From assembly GCA_009731375.1 (NCBI GenBank), contig BJOX01000150.1, forward strand, positions 207,065-257,416: a DNA stretch of 50,352 bases. Direction: 5' to 3'. Numbering within the stretch: the stretch's first letter is position 1; every line of letters starts with the position of its first letter. Shown here one piece after another: positions 40,658-50,352 of this stretch. The stretch comes from Paulinella micropora. Its lineage: Eukaryota; Cercozoa; Imbricatea; Euglyphida. Position numbers and translations under genes: made by a program. The notes beneath the pieces are model-generated. The model did no database searches. It was not told the origin of the DNA and worked only from the letters and a program-made list of their open reading frames with translations.

Positions 40658-41682
40658 CGGGTCCAGACGGATATGCCGTCGAGGTCCGCTTCACCCACTT
40701 GGATTTCGTTGGTCAAGGAGGCTACGTCTAGTCTCTTGGTTTCCGGCCAGTCATCTAGAAGACGCGCGCTGAATGATATTTCCTCCCTTTCGTCATCTAA
40801 TAGTATATATGTAAACTCTGTATGTAGTACTAGGTATGTTCGTATCTATGTACATATATTGTCTATGTGACTGCCTATGTATGTAATGTAAAAGATACGG
40901 TTCTTACCTTCTTCCTCAGGCTCTTGCTCTCATTTCTTGATTCTTTCCAGGTGGCTGCTGGAACTCTTGTTCGTTTCCCTTCGACCTAGATTGATGCAAT
41001 ATTATGCGCATGGCAGTGTAATACTATATATGTGTGCATGTATGTGTGCATGCTTGTATGTATATGTACTTGACCTCTTCTTCTTTCTTGCCTTTTTCTC
41101 GGTCGTGGTGTCGGGCATTTCTGCAGAAGAAGACAAAGAAGACGAAGAAGACGAAGAAGACGAAGAAGAAGACGAAGAAGAAGAAGAAGAAGACGAAGAA
41201 GACAAAGAAGACGAAGAAGACGAAGAAGACGAAGAAGACGAAGAAGACGAAGAAGACGAAGAAGACGAAGAAGACGAAGACGAAGACGAAGAAGAAGAAG
41301 AAGAAGACGAAGAAGACGAAGAAGACAAAGAAGACAAAGAAGACAAAGAAGACAAAGAAGACGAAGTCTTCGAAGACGAAGTCTTAGAAGACGGAGTCTT
41401 AGAAGACATCTTCTTCTTTTTTGCATTTTTGTCGGTCGTGGTGTCGAGCGTTTTTGCAGAAGAAGACGAAGAAGAAGACGAAGAAGACGAAGAAGAAGAC
41501 GAAGAAGAAGACGAAGAAGCAGACGAAGAAGACGAAGAAGACGGAGAAGACGAAGAAGACGAAGAAGACGAAGAAGACGAAGAAGACGAAGAAGACGAAG
41601 AAGACGAAGACGAAGTCTTAGAAGACTGTTTCTTAGGAGACGAAGTCTTAGAAGACGCTTTCTTAGGAAACGGTTTTGAATC
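40658..41682 (-). CDS. Ser-rich low-complexity exon and two following exons
   Basis: The exon 41075-41682 joins in phase to the exon before it. It starts DSKPFPKKASSKTSSPKKQS and then holds two long poly-Ser tracts, each followed by a basic module (LDTTTDKNAKKKK and PDTTTEKKARKKKR), so the module is internally duplicated. Exon 40909-40985 reads VEGKRTRVPAATWKESRNES and exon 40658-40796 reads DEREEISFSARLLDDWPETK and on to DGISVWTR. Phases between these last exons do not agree, so a border is wrong or a frameshift is present. The opposite strand of the poly-Ser part reads as Glu/Asp runs. I prefer minus because of the phase link, splice sites and the duplicated basic module. Confidence 0.6.
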
Positions 41683-41684
41683 CT

Positions 41685-41720
<36 letters not shown>

Positions 41721-41807
41721 TATAGATAGAGAGCGAGAAAGAGAAAAAGAGAGAAAAAGAGAGAAAGAGAGAAAAAGAGAGAAAAAGAGAGAGAAAGAGA
41801 GAGAAAG

Positions 41808-41838
<31 letters not shown>

Positions 41839-41850
41839 GATGGAGGAGGA
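41683..41850. repeat. (GATA)n and (GA)n microsatellites in an intron
   Basis: GATA repeats to about 41725, then GAGAAA/GAGAGA tracts to about 41840, in the intron upstream of the Ser-rich exon. A long minus-strand frame that runs through them (SLSLFL) is an artefact of simple sequence. Confidence 0.95.
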
Positions 41851-41855
41851 GCGAC

Positions 41856-42452
41856 CAGTGCAAAAGTGGGGATACTCAAAAGTTGTCTTTCTACACCATC
41901 AAGTTTGGCTTCTTCTTTCAGGGTGATAGCAACACTTGGTGGCACGTACTGCACAACTCGCCCAATTTGTTGACAGCTACCAGGTATTACCTCAGAAAGT
42001 GAGAAGAGAGAGAGAGAGAGAGAATGATATATGTATTGGTATGTATGCGTATGCGTGTATGTATGTATATGTACCTTGGTCACCGTCGCACTCAAGTTTG
42101 CGTAGCTGATCTCTGCCCATGGTCTTGATTGAGGCGCGCGGCCATAATCCGAAGGTTGCCCAAATGCTCCCCATTCGATCATATTGCGGACACACAGGTT
42201 GCCGCCAAGGAACCCATCGGTCACCACCTTGGCGCCAACACCGAACCATTGCCAAGGTGAAGGAAGCTTCTTCAGGTAAATGTCGGCATTCGAAATGATT
42301 CGATTTCCTAATATTGTATGTTTACGCAGGTATGTAGCTGAGTATGCGACAAGTATGTCTGATGAATGGCTGCTTTTTACCTCTGAGCCACTCGGTGGCT
42401 TCTCCCCGTCGTAGGAGCCGATTGAATTGATATATGGTCGAGACTGGTCGAC
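41856..42452 (-). CDS. 5'-most visible exons of the ZZ/coiled-coil gene
   Basis: Exons 42075-42307 and 41856-41990 join in phase. They read DIYLKKLPSPWQWFGVGAKV, VTDGFLGGNLCVRNMIEWGA, then PGSCQQIGRVVQYVPPSVAI and LDGVERQLLSIPTFAL. This is a Trp/Gly-rich globular part with no recognised family. A further exon at 42381-42452 (RPYINSIGSYDGEKPP or, in another frame, STIYQFNRLLRRGEATEW) has a good GTAAAA donor but its phase is unresolved. The true start lies further up, beyond or beneath the RT fragment at 42473-43465, so that retroelement may sit in an intron or in the promoter region. Confidence 0.6.
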
Positions 42453-42472
42453 CTATAGGTGGCTTGGTATTA

Positions 42473-43465
42473 TTAGTTTATTAAAAGAATAGTCAGAAAA
42501 AGTCTCACACAACTCGCCAGTTCATTCATCACTTTACCTGGCGCACTCCACAGAAAGTCGTCAAGGTAGGCTAGCACCAGTATGCCCAAAAATCTCAGAA
42601 ACGTAACCATAGGTCGGGTGGTTTTGTGAAACCAAAAAGGAGCATTCCTAAGTCCGAATGTCATAACATTCGAGGTGTAATATTTCCCTCTATGGAAAAA
42701 GCCCATGAATTTTCTCGCACTCTCTGACATCCTTAGGGAGTAATATGCAAATGCTAAATCTGTCACAATCATTGAAAAATCCTCTCTTACTACCTTGTCT
42801 GAATCTCTCTTCAGTGTCTCCAATCTGAACTGGTTGACCGCATTGAACTTGCCTAGATATCTCTTGTCGTGACATACCCTTGCCTTTCTCACGCCGAGCG
42901 GGTCTATCTCCACCTGCATCGGTTCGACCAACCATAGCCTTTCGGGCTCTTCTCCCTCAAAGTTACCTAATGCTACATTTCTGCGCACAAACTCATCAAC
43001 CAGTTGCTCATTCGCAAAGTATGTTGGATGATTACGAAAAAATTTCTTTTCAGGAATGTGTTGTCCTTCAAACCTAAAATCAAGCCCATACGCAATCCAG
43101 GAAATGACAACACTTGAAGTCCCCATCGACTTCCAATAGCCAAGCTGTCTCCTTAGCCTATCAGGCCCGGCCGATGTGTCTGCCCATGGGTTTCCTTTGT
43201 TGAGCTCGCTTCCTAACTTTATCATAGCCTCAAGCGCCTGCCGCAGTGTCATGTCCCGATACAGATCAAGGCTTACCTGCGGTTGTCTGATCAGATTCTC
43301 AACGAACTCGATTCTGTCCTTAGCTTCTACTGTAGTTGGTAGGCCTGGGCAAGACGAATAAGTGTGAAACTTTTGTTTGCAAAAACTGCACACCATGCCT
43401 TGCAGTTGATCATACCACACGCAACGTTTCGGGAACTGGCCAAGTGACTGCCTTATCCTCTCCAC
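42473..43465 (-). pseudogene. DIRS-type element fragment B: CCHC knuckle and reverse transcriptase
   Basis: A 330-codon minus-strand frame. Near residue 30 it has C-x2-C-x4-H-x4-C (CSFCKQKFHTYSSC), a canonical zinc knuckle. The RT follows: VEIDPLGVRKARVCHDKRYL, VTDLAFAYYSLRMSE (first catalytic Asp), GLRNAPFWFHKTTRPMV and YLDD at 42557-42568. This RT style (RVCHDxRYLN, DLxxAYY.L, FG...P..F.K) is that of tyrosine-recombinase retrotransposons. The frame ends about 27 residues after YLDD, where thumb and RNase H should begin. Nothing continues downstream; the next recognisable sequence is the host-gene exon at 42452. It is a 3'-truncated copy. Confidence 0.85.
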
Positions 43466-43853
43466 CGGTTCATTAATACTGCCGTATTTCAGGCATATCA
43501 GCCCCTCGGTCCGGATAATATACTTCAGAAAAATTTAATAATCTAACCCGGACTGTCAGCAGAATTGATATTAATGTATAAAATAATTCCAAGTTTGAAA
43601 AGAAAGATCATCTACTACCTATGCTATCAACATTGGGAACATTGCATTATCCTGTGCGTCTTGCATAGGTACTGCATGTAGCATATTTACATGTTCTACT
43701 GACTACTTATGCATGCATGCATGTATGTTTCTATGCATGTTTGTGTATAATTGTTTCCACGCATGTATTCATCTGTGTATGCATCTGTGTATGTACGTAA
43801 TACTGATTGTACGTTACATTGTAATATTGGGGTTATAAAGTATGTATGTGTGC
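43466..43853. other. No gene seen
   Basis: AT-rich sequence upstream of the RT fragment with many ATGCATG/GTATG words. The short frames lack splice support. Confidence 0.5.
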
Positions 43854-44575
43854 ATGTATGTCTGTATGTATCTATCATTGTACATAATCACATTCTTTTT
43901 GTTCACATGCACATAAATATATATGTATTATTTTATGTAATTTTATGTATTTATAATTGTAAATTTGTATAACTGATGTCGTCATGTATGGATATATGAA
44001 TATATGGATAGATGGAATAGATAGATTCACGGCGGATGATGCAGCGAAGTGCCGCGAAATGCCGCATGCACCGCCAACGTGGGCTTGTGCCTTAACAAGA
44101 TCCCACATATGATTTATGACATGGATATATGCATACTAGCCTCATTCATTGATTGGATGCATGTAATACTTGGTGTGAAATGAAAAACATCTTATTTCTA
44201 TGTATGTATGTGTCTGTATGTATCTATTATTATACACAATCGCATTCCTTGTGTTCACATGCATATAAATATATATATGTATTATTTTATGTAATTTTGT
44301 GTGTATTTATAATTGGAAATTTGTATAACTGATGTTGTCATGTACGGATATATGAATATATGGATAGATACATGGAGCGATAGATAGATTCACGGCGGAT
44401 GATGCCGCGAAATGCCGCGAGATGCGGCGAAGTGCCGCGAAATGCCGCATGCACCGCCAACGTGGGCTTGTGCCTCAACAAGATCTCACTTATGATTTAT
44501 GACATGGACTCATTCATTGATTGGATGCATACAATACTTGGTGTGAAATGGAAAACATCTTATTTCTTTGTAACG
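43854..44575 (+). repeat. Tandem duplication of about 355 bp
   Basis: GTATGTATCTATCATTGTAC and on at about 43865 recurs at about 44216. The copies share the AT-rich intron-like part (TTTGTATAACTGATG), the CACGGCGGATGATGC/GAAATGCCGCATGCACCGCC part, and CTTGTGCC(T/C)TAACAAGAT(C). The second copy has an additional GCCGCGA-type expansion. The second copy leads directly into the first recognised exon of the gene at 44592, so the unit may contain a copied exon or promoter. Confidence 0.85.
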
Positions 44576-44591
44576 CGTATGGGTTATTTAG

Positions 44592-46181
44592 GATATGGTC
44601 AAAGCATGATGAACGAGTGGCGGAATACTGCGACAAAGTCGTGCAAGTCAATAGGCTGACCATCATGCAGAAAAACTTGATGCTATACGCAAACTGGCGC
44701 AAGAAGTACCCAGGCCTCAAGGTATACAAGCATGTATGTATGTCTGTATGTCTGTATGAGATTGCAATTGTATGTATGTATGTATGTATGTATGACTGTA
44801 ATAGTATATATATATATATATATCCATGTACCTATATATGTATGTATATATGTGTGTATATACGTATGTATATATGTATGTATGTATGTTGATTGTGCAA
44901 TACTATTAGAAATATGTTGAATCTGTAATTTTATTAGGAATTGATCGGAAAAACTGGAAGCGTCAGGTACTATGACGGATCAGCAAAAGACGGCGCACAA
45001 GGACGCAACATCCACGCTCCCAGAGCTTACCCGTCGCAGCTATAAAGGCTTTTGGCAGATCATGAGAATCATCAAGGCGAAAGGCCTCATGCTTTGGCGA
45101 ATCCAGCGAACACCAAAGTATTGTGAACCTTGTATCCTTGGTGCAGAGACTGATGCTAATGTCATTTGCAATAAATGCACATCATCTATCCATACAATAT
45201 ACGTTCATACATTCAATTATTCACATTGATTACAAAAAATACAAATGATTGCATACTCACTATATATATATTCATATGGATAAAGGTTGAGGCATGGAAG
45301 CAGCCTGGAAAAAATCAAGCATGCGAAGGATGGAAATACAGCAGGGCTGGCGGCGCTGGAGAAAAATATCAATATAAACCAAAGGGCATTGCAAGACTAC
45401 GAGCTGCACAAGCGGCTGCAAGCCATCTACATCGCCGACTACCAGCGGGAAATGCACCACGATGAATGCCTCATGGTACAATGTCGACTACATACACACG
45501 TGACATACAATTTTACATACATACATGCATAAATTATACATATTGTATACAATAATACATTTAGGTACACGACTACGGTGGTCTCTATGCATGGAGTGGA
45601 CGAAAATTCTACGTCCTTTGCATCGCAATTTTCTATGCAGAGGATGACAACGCGTAGCAACACGAGAAGCTTTTCTTTTCTTTGGAAAGGGTACAAATAA
45701 CATAACATAGCATAGCAAAATACTAATATAATCAAGCAATTACTACATACATTATTACATTATTACATTATTACATAATGTCACGTATTACACTTCCAGG
45801 TTCCATGACGGCTGCAACAACTGCATGGTGCTGGGAGCAGATGCTCAAGAAATTTCAGATCCACACCCGATGGGCCCCCAGCCGCTGCATCGCAAGGCAA
45901 ATATAATGACAGACCAAGTAGAGTATGCCTCGAAAATGTCGCTCTCTTCTTAGTATTCATAGTATTGCTGCGTATACGCATTTGGTTATACTATTAGGCG
46001 TTTTGTCCTGCAAACGGGTGACAACGGAGCCAACGTGATATTCTACGGCCTCATCAATTTCTGGTCAGGCCTCAAGAAGTGGTTGAAAGACGAAATGGGG
46101 GAGACAGGTTTTGAGTTCCAAACGGCGACTTACCCCCCCCTCCCCCCTGCCATGGCGATGGCCCAGCAGGTGCACTTTTAA
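44592..46181 (+). CDS. Plus-strand short-exon gene of unknown function
   Basis: Probable exons: 44592-44721 (acceptor TTTAG; WSKHDERVAEYCDKVVQVNR, ending KKYPGLK, donor GTATAC), an exon from 44938, 45286-45475 (SSLEKIKHAKDGNTAGLAAL, KRLQAIYIADYQREMHHDEC), 45565-45688, 45800-45922 (FHDGCNNCMVLGADAQEISD) and 45998-46181 (RFVLQTGDNGANVIFYGLIN, ending AMAQQVHF and TAA at 46179-46181). The last three join in phase (donors GTACAA and GTATGC). Between the third and fourth the phase fails: there the frame would end at TAG 45655-45657. In the 44938 exon two frames are plausible, one with CEPC...CNKC. The gene may be alternatively spliced or partly decayed. No family was recognised. Confidence 0.5.
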
Positions 46182-47930
46182 TACAGCCTCGTGCCACAAC
46201 AATTCTTAGCTCTTGTGTAGAACTCACCAACGCATGCACACGTTAGTTAAGCTACACAGAATGAGCGTCATATAGCCCAGCTCGTACCTAAACAAATAAC
46301 CAACACACTGTCAACCTCATTCAAAATGATATCATCACATAATGCAAACGTATCAGCCCGTGATTACCATCACAATCTAAGTATGCACAACAACCACCAG
46401 ACACTCAGTCAAGTCATAACACTCCCACAACATCTCATTGAACAACCACACATTACCCACACTGAAAATGACTAAATACATGAAGTAGACGAATCAATAC
46501 ATCCACAGCACTACTTCGCGTAAAGTCATTGATCAATACGCATAACGTGTGCAACACAGAGTAACACACACTCGCAAGGAGCGCATAAGGGAATTGTACT
46601 AACTTCCTTCACAACACATCCAAATCCACATAATTCAACCCACAGTAGCACCTGACACTAACAAACATCCGCTCAGCTTATAAAGGCACTCCCCATACAG
46701 ATACGATCGTCACCTTCCCAAACCCACTCCCACTCACCACAATAAAACCACCCGTACGCAACTATATGACTTCAAACTCACACGCTGCTGGTGATCATTC
46801 ATAATACAGACACTCCAATCCCTGTTATAACACATTAAGCTTCCACATACACACTCTCATAGGTAGCATCTTGGCCACGTGTCAATGGTGGAAGCTTAGA
46901 GTTGAGACTGCGTGCACACAGACAGGTCTAGCACTGCTTTATCTGACCCCCCTATGCAACCTGTCTATGTGCAGGGCCCTTCAAAGTGTTCAGACTCACA
47001 AACACATTGACTATTAATTATTGATCAGCCTTTCCTGATGCGTAGCCAGGCATTAGTAAAGTAATACAAATAATAGCGGCGAAAATAATTTGTAATTAAT
47101 AATAGTTAAAATAACAACAAAAATCATCACACCAATGCAGTAACGTCACAAAATCATATTAATCATTGCTTCAACCATTCACAAATTATCTAAATTAAGA
47201 ACCGAAACCACCCCCCAGGGTCAGAAAGTCATACCCATCATAAAATCTGTACCTTGTTCCAAATTTTTCATCAATTCCTCTATCGCTATTTTCGACGCAA
47301 CGCCAGTCGTCATGCAACACAACTCTTATAGATACTCCAACCCGCACCCTTCTCCTTTCTTTCCTCAAAATACATGAATCAGCACCTTCTCCCAATAAAA
47401 ATTTTTATCCCGCGCAGCAACTTGCAACAAATCACTGTCTTATTAGATCCCATATCTATGTCTCATTTCCTCTCCACAGATCCGCCAGTCCCGTATCACA
47501 CTTACAAGTCATCAAGTTACTGTACAAAACTTTATCGCATAACTAAAGGGTGGGTGGGTGGGGATAAAAAGTTCCAAAAACAAGAATCTCTCTTCTTGTG
47601 TTCGAGGAACTTGCGAAAGTGACGAGAACACTAGGTTCATAAAGTCACATATTTCATTACTTGCGCGACACATGTCGCAACTTTTCTAGTTGTTCTTGTA
47701 GCATCACTTAGTTCTGATACCTTCAAATGGCTCGAAATGAGCTAATTCCAGAATTTTGTAATTTGATTTTAGGCCTGATGGGCCAAATTGGACCAAAACT
47801 TGTAATATTAATGGCAATCGTTCATAGTCAGTCCTACCGTATCAAACATGTTTGTAGAAACGGCTTCAAATGCAGAAATTCAGGCATTTACAATGTTCCT
47901 GCTTTTCTCGTCTGAGGTCGCAAAATAGGT
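46182..47930. other. Non-coding stretch
   Basis: About 1.7 kb with no supported exon. The only structure seen is a 14-bp inverted pair GCACACAGACAGGT...ACCTGTCTATGTGC at about 46914-46973 (one mismatch). The frames at 47195-47395 and 47727-47915 are AT-rich and unsupported. Confidence 0.5.
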
Positions 47931-48000
47931 GTTGTGTTACACTCTGTTCACACAAACACTATTTTGCTACCCTCTTCCTATGCTTGCATTCCACTCCAGG
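47931..48000 (-). repeat. 70-bp repeat near the 3' end of the DIRS-like element
   Basis: Its reverse complement equals 27013-27082 at 69 of 70 bases. It lies about 50 bases past the recombinase stop codon, where tyrosine-recombinase retrotransposons carry their terminal or internal complementary repeats. Confidence 0.85.
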
Positions 48001-48050
48001 TCAAAGGTAAGAAAGGCCCCGAAGCATAAAGAGTTAGAACAATTTATTGA

Positions 48051-49009
48051 TTAGAACTTATACAACGTCTTAGTCACAGCAAGCTTCTCAGTAAATGAAT
48101 CATATATATATAGAAACACAGAGTCAGATTTCCATCTGCCATGTCTTTTCAACATCCTCATTTCTATACCCGCCCTCGCAGCAGCAGTGCAGCCCCCCTT
48201 CCGCAAGGAATGAGTGCCGTACGGCGTGGTCCCCTCGATCCTCTGTAGCCACGCGTTCATAGTGTGGTTGACAGAGTTAAGTGACAGGTGGCTGAGTCCC
48301 ACGCGCGACTGTGTCGGCAGCGCTGGAAATAAAGGCGCTTGTGGGTCATGCTTGTACATGTGGTTTTCGAACCATAACGTCATCCATACAATTGCACACA
48401 AAGGCGACTTCCTATCGCCGCTAATCACAATAGTATCACCCAACCTATACTGGTCTGTCTTACTCTTCTCGATATAAATAAACAATACCCAATCCCCTTC
48501 ATACTTCTCCACCCACACATCTTGAACGCATAACGCCACTGCCTCCTCACGGCGTAGGAAGCCAAGGAACATAATAATAATCATAGTTACATCTCTCAAA
48601 TCACACCAGCTGGCAGGATCCATCACGGTAATAAAGCGAAGCAACATGGAAGTCGGGATAGGAATTTTGCCTACTGATACTTCCTAAGCTCATGCACCAG
48701 CTTGGTGTGAATTGGGTTGGTGACAGAATCAGTCATCGCATATTGACTAGAGATGGCCGACAGCTTGTACTTAATGGTGTTCTGAGCATAACGCATGTGC
48801 GAGAGTAGGTAGATGCAGTATGCCGCAACCTGTTCAGGTCTCGCGGGGAACGCAGGTAGGCCCATAGTTGCACTCCACTTTTCCCAATCACGTATTGCAT
48901 ATGCGTATCCCCTCGCTGTGTTACGCGGCTTCGCCGCTTGTACAAAGGCTCGACAAAAGACTTCAAGTCTTTCCAACAATTTCTCCTCACCGCCACGGTT
49001 GTCCACCAT
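48051..49009 (-). pseudogene. Tyrosine recombinase of DIRS-type element A, one frameshift
   Basis: Two minus-strand frames. 48671-49009 is the SAM-like N-terminal core-binding domain (RNTARGYAYAIRDWEKWSAT, RPEQVAAYCIYLLSHMRYAQ). 48051-48647 is the catalytic domain. It shows the first Arg in GFLRREEAVAL, a Lys in KSKTDQYRLGD, HSLRKGG (HxxR), HGRW and a Tyr in FLYIYDS, the complete R-K-H-R-H/W-Y set of tyrosine recombinases. A one-base shift at about 48665-48680 separates the frames; the reading continues VGKIPIPTSMLLRFITVMDP after it. The recombinase integrates circular cDNA of the element without target duplication. It is the last gene of the element on this strand. Confidence 0.9.
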
Positions 49010-49051
49010 ATCTCCTTACACCCTCGCCCTTCTGCGATATACCTATACACG

Positions 49052-49462
49052 TCATAACATCCTTGTAGTAAGGTGATTAATATTACTTATCAACAGCCAC
49101 AAATAAACATCAAAATATATCGCAAACCATCCCTTGCTACCTAGCCCATGTCTGAAGTCGAATAGAGCAGCTGTCATAGACCACGTAGGACGCTTCACGT
49201 ACATAGGATGTCTACTCCAGGTAGGTTGCAAGGTGTACTCAGCTGGTGGTAGGTCAATCACTTTTCTTCCATAGTCCAGCACATACACCCACCACGTGCG
49301 CGCCGGCCACACAGGTAGAACTAGCACAGCCGCCGCACGCGCATTCATTAAATATTCAATCGCACTTGCAATCCTGTTGAAGTCAGGGACATACACCAGT
49401 CTACCATCTCTTATATAGCCAGGTGCGTTGGCCATCACCATCTCGTACACATTCCTTCTCAT
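49052..49462 (-). pseudogene. C-terminal module of the DIRS RT/RNase H protein
   Basis: A 136-codon frame beginning at ATG 49462, directly after an in-frame TAG that ends the RNase H reading. It contains LVYVPDFNRIASAIEYLMNA, then RAAAVLVLPVWPARTWWVYV. This fits the '(W)V.PP...I..V......A.A.LV.P.WP..PWW' module that follows RNase H in DIRS and Ngaro polyproteins. The rest up to 49052 is unrecognised. Its stop falls 43 bases upstream of the recombinase frame at 49009. Confidence 0.7.
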
Positions 49463-50006
49463 CTAGATATCTTTCATAGACAGCGCCTTCGACGCGCAGT
49501 CAGCTTCACTGTTCAGGTCCCTTGAGATCCAGTTCCAGACTGCCTTGATATCATACGCATTCAAAATAGTCCATATCTGCTTGATAATGTCATTCTGAAC
49601 CGGAATAGGTCCGCCGCCGTTGATAAGTTCCTCACGGCAGGCAATGAGTCTAAATCAAATCTCACACACTTATGTCCCAACTTCTCACCAAACTCACTTA
49701 GCAATGAAACGACACCATGCAGCTCCCGTAATGTTGATGATGTGCCCACTAGGTGGCCCGGTAGCGGGATGGTAAGTCACCCCCATACACGACACCGGTA
49801 GCTAGCTCACGTGTGTCTACCCGCACAAACATATCTTCCGCATAGTTAACTATCGGTCGCTTACATCTCGACTGATCACCCAACCACTCCGCCCAAAATT
49901 CAACCTCAGCTTTCGCGCCCGCATCAATTATTACATACTCAGCAGCACGCACCCGCGCTGTATTCATACAGCCATATAGAGAGCGGGTCCAAGCCTGTGC
50001 CGGCAT
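49463..50006 (-). pseudogene. RNase H of the DIRS-type element
   Basis: Three frame pieces make one RNase H: 49749-50006 (VRVDTRELATGVVYGGD, first Asp), 49561-49749 (SSTLRELHGVVSLLSEFGEK with the Glu, then KCVRFDLDSLPAVRNL with the next Asp) and, after a shift near 49620, INGGGPIPVQNDIIKQIWTI to WNWISRDLNSEADCASK (last Asp) ending at TAG 49463-49465. All four acidic positions are present but two frame changes interrupt the reading. Confidence 0.8.
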
Positions 50007-50215
50007 GCGATCGATAGCGAGACTATTCTACCCACCTCTCTCTCTAGCTCCTCTAGCTTAATAAAGCCTCCTTCCTTCAGTCTAGCATTGAATTCTGCCC
50101 ACATATTATGCATGAGTGCCCGCTTGTGGTCAGGCACCTCATATGTCATCCCCTTAGTGTTAATCATAACACCCAAAAATTTCACAACAAACTCACCCTC
50201 CCATCTGCACTTCTC
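49964..50215 (-). pseudogene. RT thumb/connection of the DIRS-type element
   Basis: The frame reads VKFLGVMINTKGMTYEVPDH (the FLG...D/N motif after the RT palm), then EELEREVGRIVSLSIACRHR and GPALYMAV, and shifts at about 49990 into PAQAWTRSLYGCMNT. Palm and fingers are absent: the sequence upstream of about 50215 is unrelated and includes the tRNA-like segment at 50283. The copy is therefore 5'-truncated or interrupted exactly in the RT. Confidence 0.75.
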
Positions 50216-50282
50216 ATTTAATCCCCCGCACGGGCAGTTCCAACACTTCTAGACGGACCGGTATGTTCAATGAAAATACTGG

Positions 50283-50352
50283 TGGCACCGACGGGAATCG
50301 AACTGGCGACAGGGCCCAGATGGTAGAACTTGACCACTGGGCTATCACGGTG
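50283..50352 (-). other. tRNA-related sequence with A-box and B-box motifs, cut by window end
   Basis: On the minus strand TAGCCCAGTGG fits the RNA polymerase III A box, and 29 bases later AGTTCGATTCC fits the B box but for one base. The 3' part CGGTGCC could pair with an acceptor strand GGCACCG if GG precedes the window end. The anticodon arm is too short and the T stem does not pair, so this is not a functional tRNA. A tRNA pseudogene or a SINE head is likelier. GCCCAG...CTGGGC also forms a local hairpin. Confidence 0.35.

Noticed and set aside
40937-41686. Plus-strand acidic frame (EDEEDEE)
   Set aside because: No start or splice context. The minus strand has phase-consistent borders and a duplicated basic module, so I treat the acidic frame as antisense.
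40986-42227. 413-codon minus-strand frame
   Set aside because: It reads through an exon, then (GATA)n/(GA)n intron DNA and an out-of-frame poly-Leu/Arg reading of the Ser tract; splice sites break it up.

Overview
The window is nuclear DNA from a repeat-rich eukaryote, most likely a unicellular protist or alga. It holds spliceosomal genes with many very short exons whose introns run from GT to AG and are full of (GTAT)n/(CATA)n tracts. Between the genes lie LTR retrotransposons, a tyrosine-recombinase (DIRS-type) retrotransposon and DNA-transposon remnants. Telomere-like TTAGGG units occur inside the sequence. I cannot place the organism more precisely. Four 10-N runs (5944, 34685, 37313, 40284) mark assembly gaps.

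Layout. (1) 1-8342, minus strand: a decayed Ty3/gypsy element with its 5' LTR (7636-8342), primer-binding site, a gag whose start lies in a 427-bp tandem repeat, a pol that lacks the protease region, and frameshifted RT, RNase H and integrase. It runs off the window start. (2) 8955-9213: a small TTAA-flanked inverted-repeat element full of CCACATTTGTGG motifs. (3) 10050-10360: a probable exon of an unknown gene, then AT-rich DNA and a 337-bp tandem repeat. (4) 12951-23564: a complete young Ty3/gypsy element with LTRs matching at 236 of 237 positions, TGTA...TACA ends and a 4-bp target duplication AGGG. Its gag and pol lie in one frame separated by one TGA codon. (5) 24552-26600, minus: a multi-exon gene with paired CxxC motifs, a SAP-like motif and an acidic tail. 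(6) 26600-33500: non-coding DNA made of many tandem repeats. (7) 33527-34679, minus: a transposase remnant resembling the C-terminal part of CACTA-type proteins. (8) 35206-42452, minus: a gene of about 20 or more small exons with a Ser-rich low-complexity exon, a ZZ-like zinc finger, tandemly duplicated exons, and a coiled coil with a Lys/Gly/Ser tail. (9) 42473-43465, minus: CCHC knuckle plus RT of a DIRS-like element. (10) 44592-46181, plus: a second short-exon gene of unknown function. (11) 48051-50185, minus: the thumb/RNase H/C-terminal module/tyrosine recombinase part of a DIRS-like element, with a 70-bp segment near its 3' end that recurs inverted at 27013-27082.

The two Ty3/gypsy elements belong to one lineage. 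They share the first eight bases of the primer-binding site, a CCCH-like zinc finger in Gag in place of the usual CCHC knuckle, a conserved block of unknown function between protease and RT, and near-identical RT and GPY/F motifs. The features most likely to be new are that lineage (CCCH Gag, DTM protease motif, extra pol domains, TGA-separated gag-pol), the CCACATTTGTGG element, and the short-exon genes whose introns share a GCGCTCGCGGC-type repeat. Exon boundaries were read by eye from GT/AG sites and reading phase. They are firm only where phases agree, as stated in each entry.
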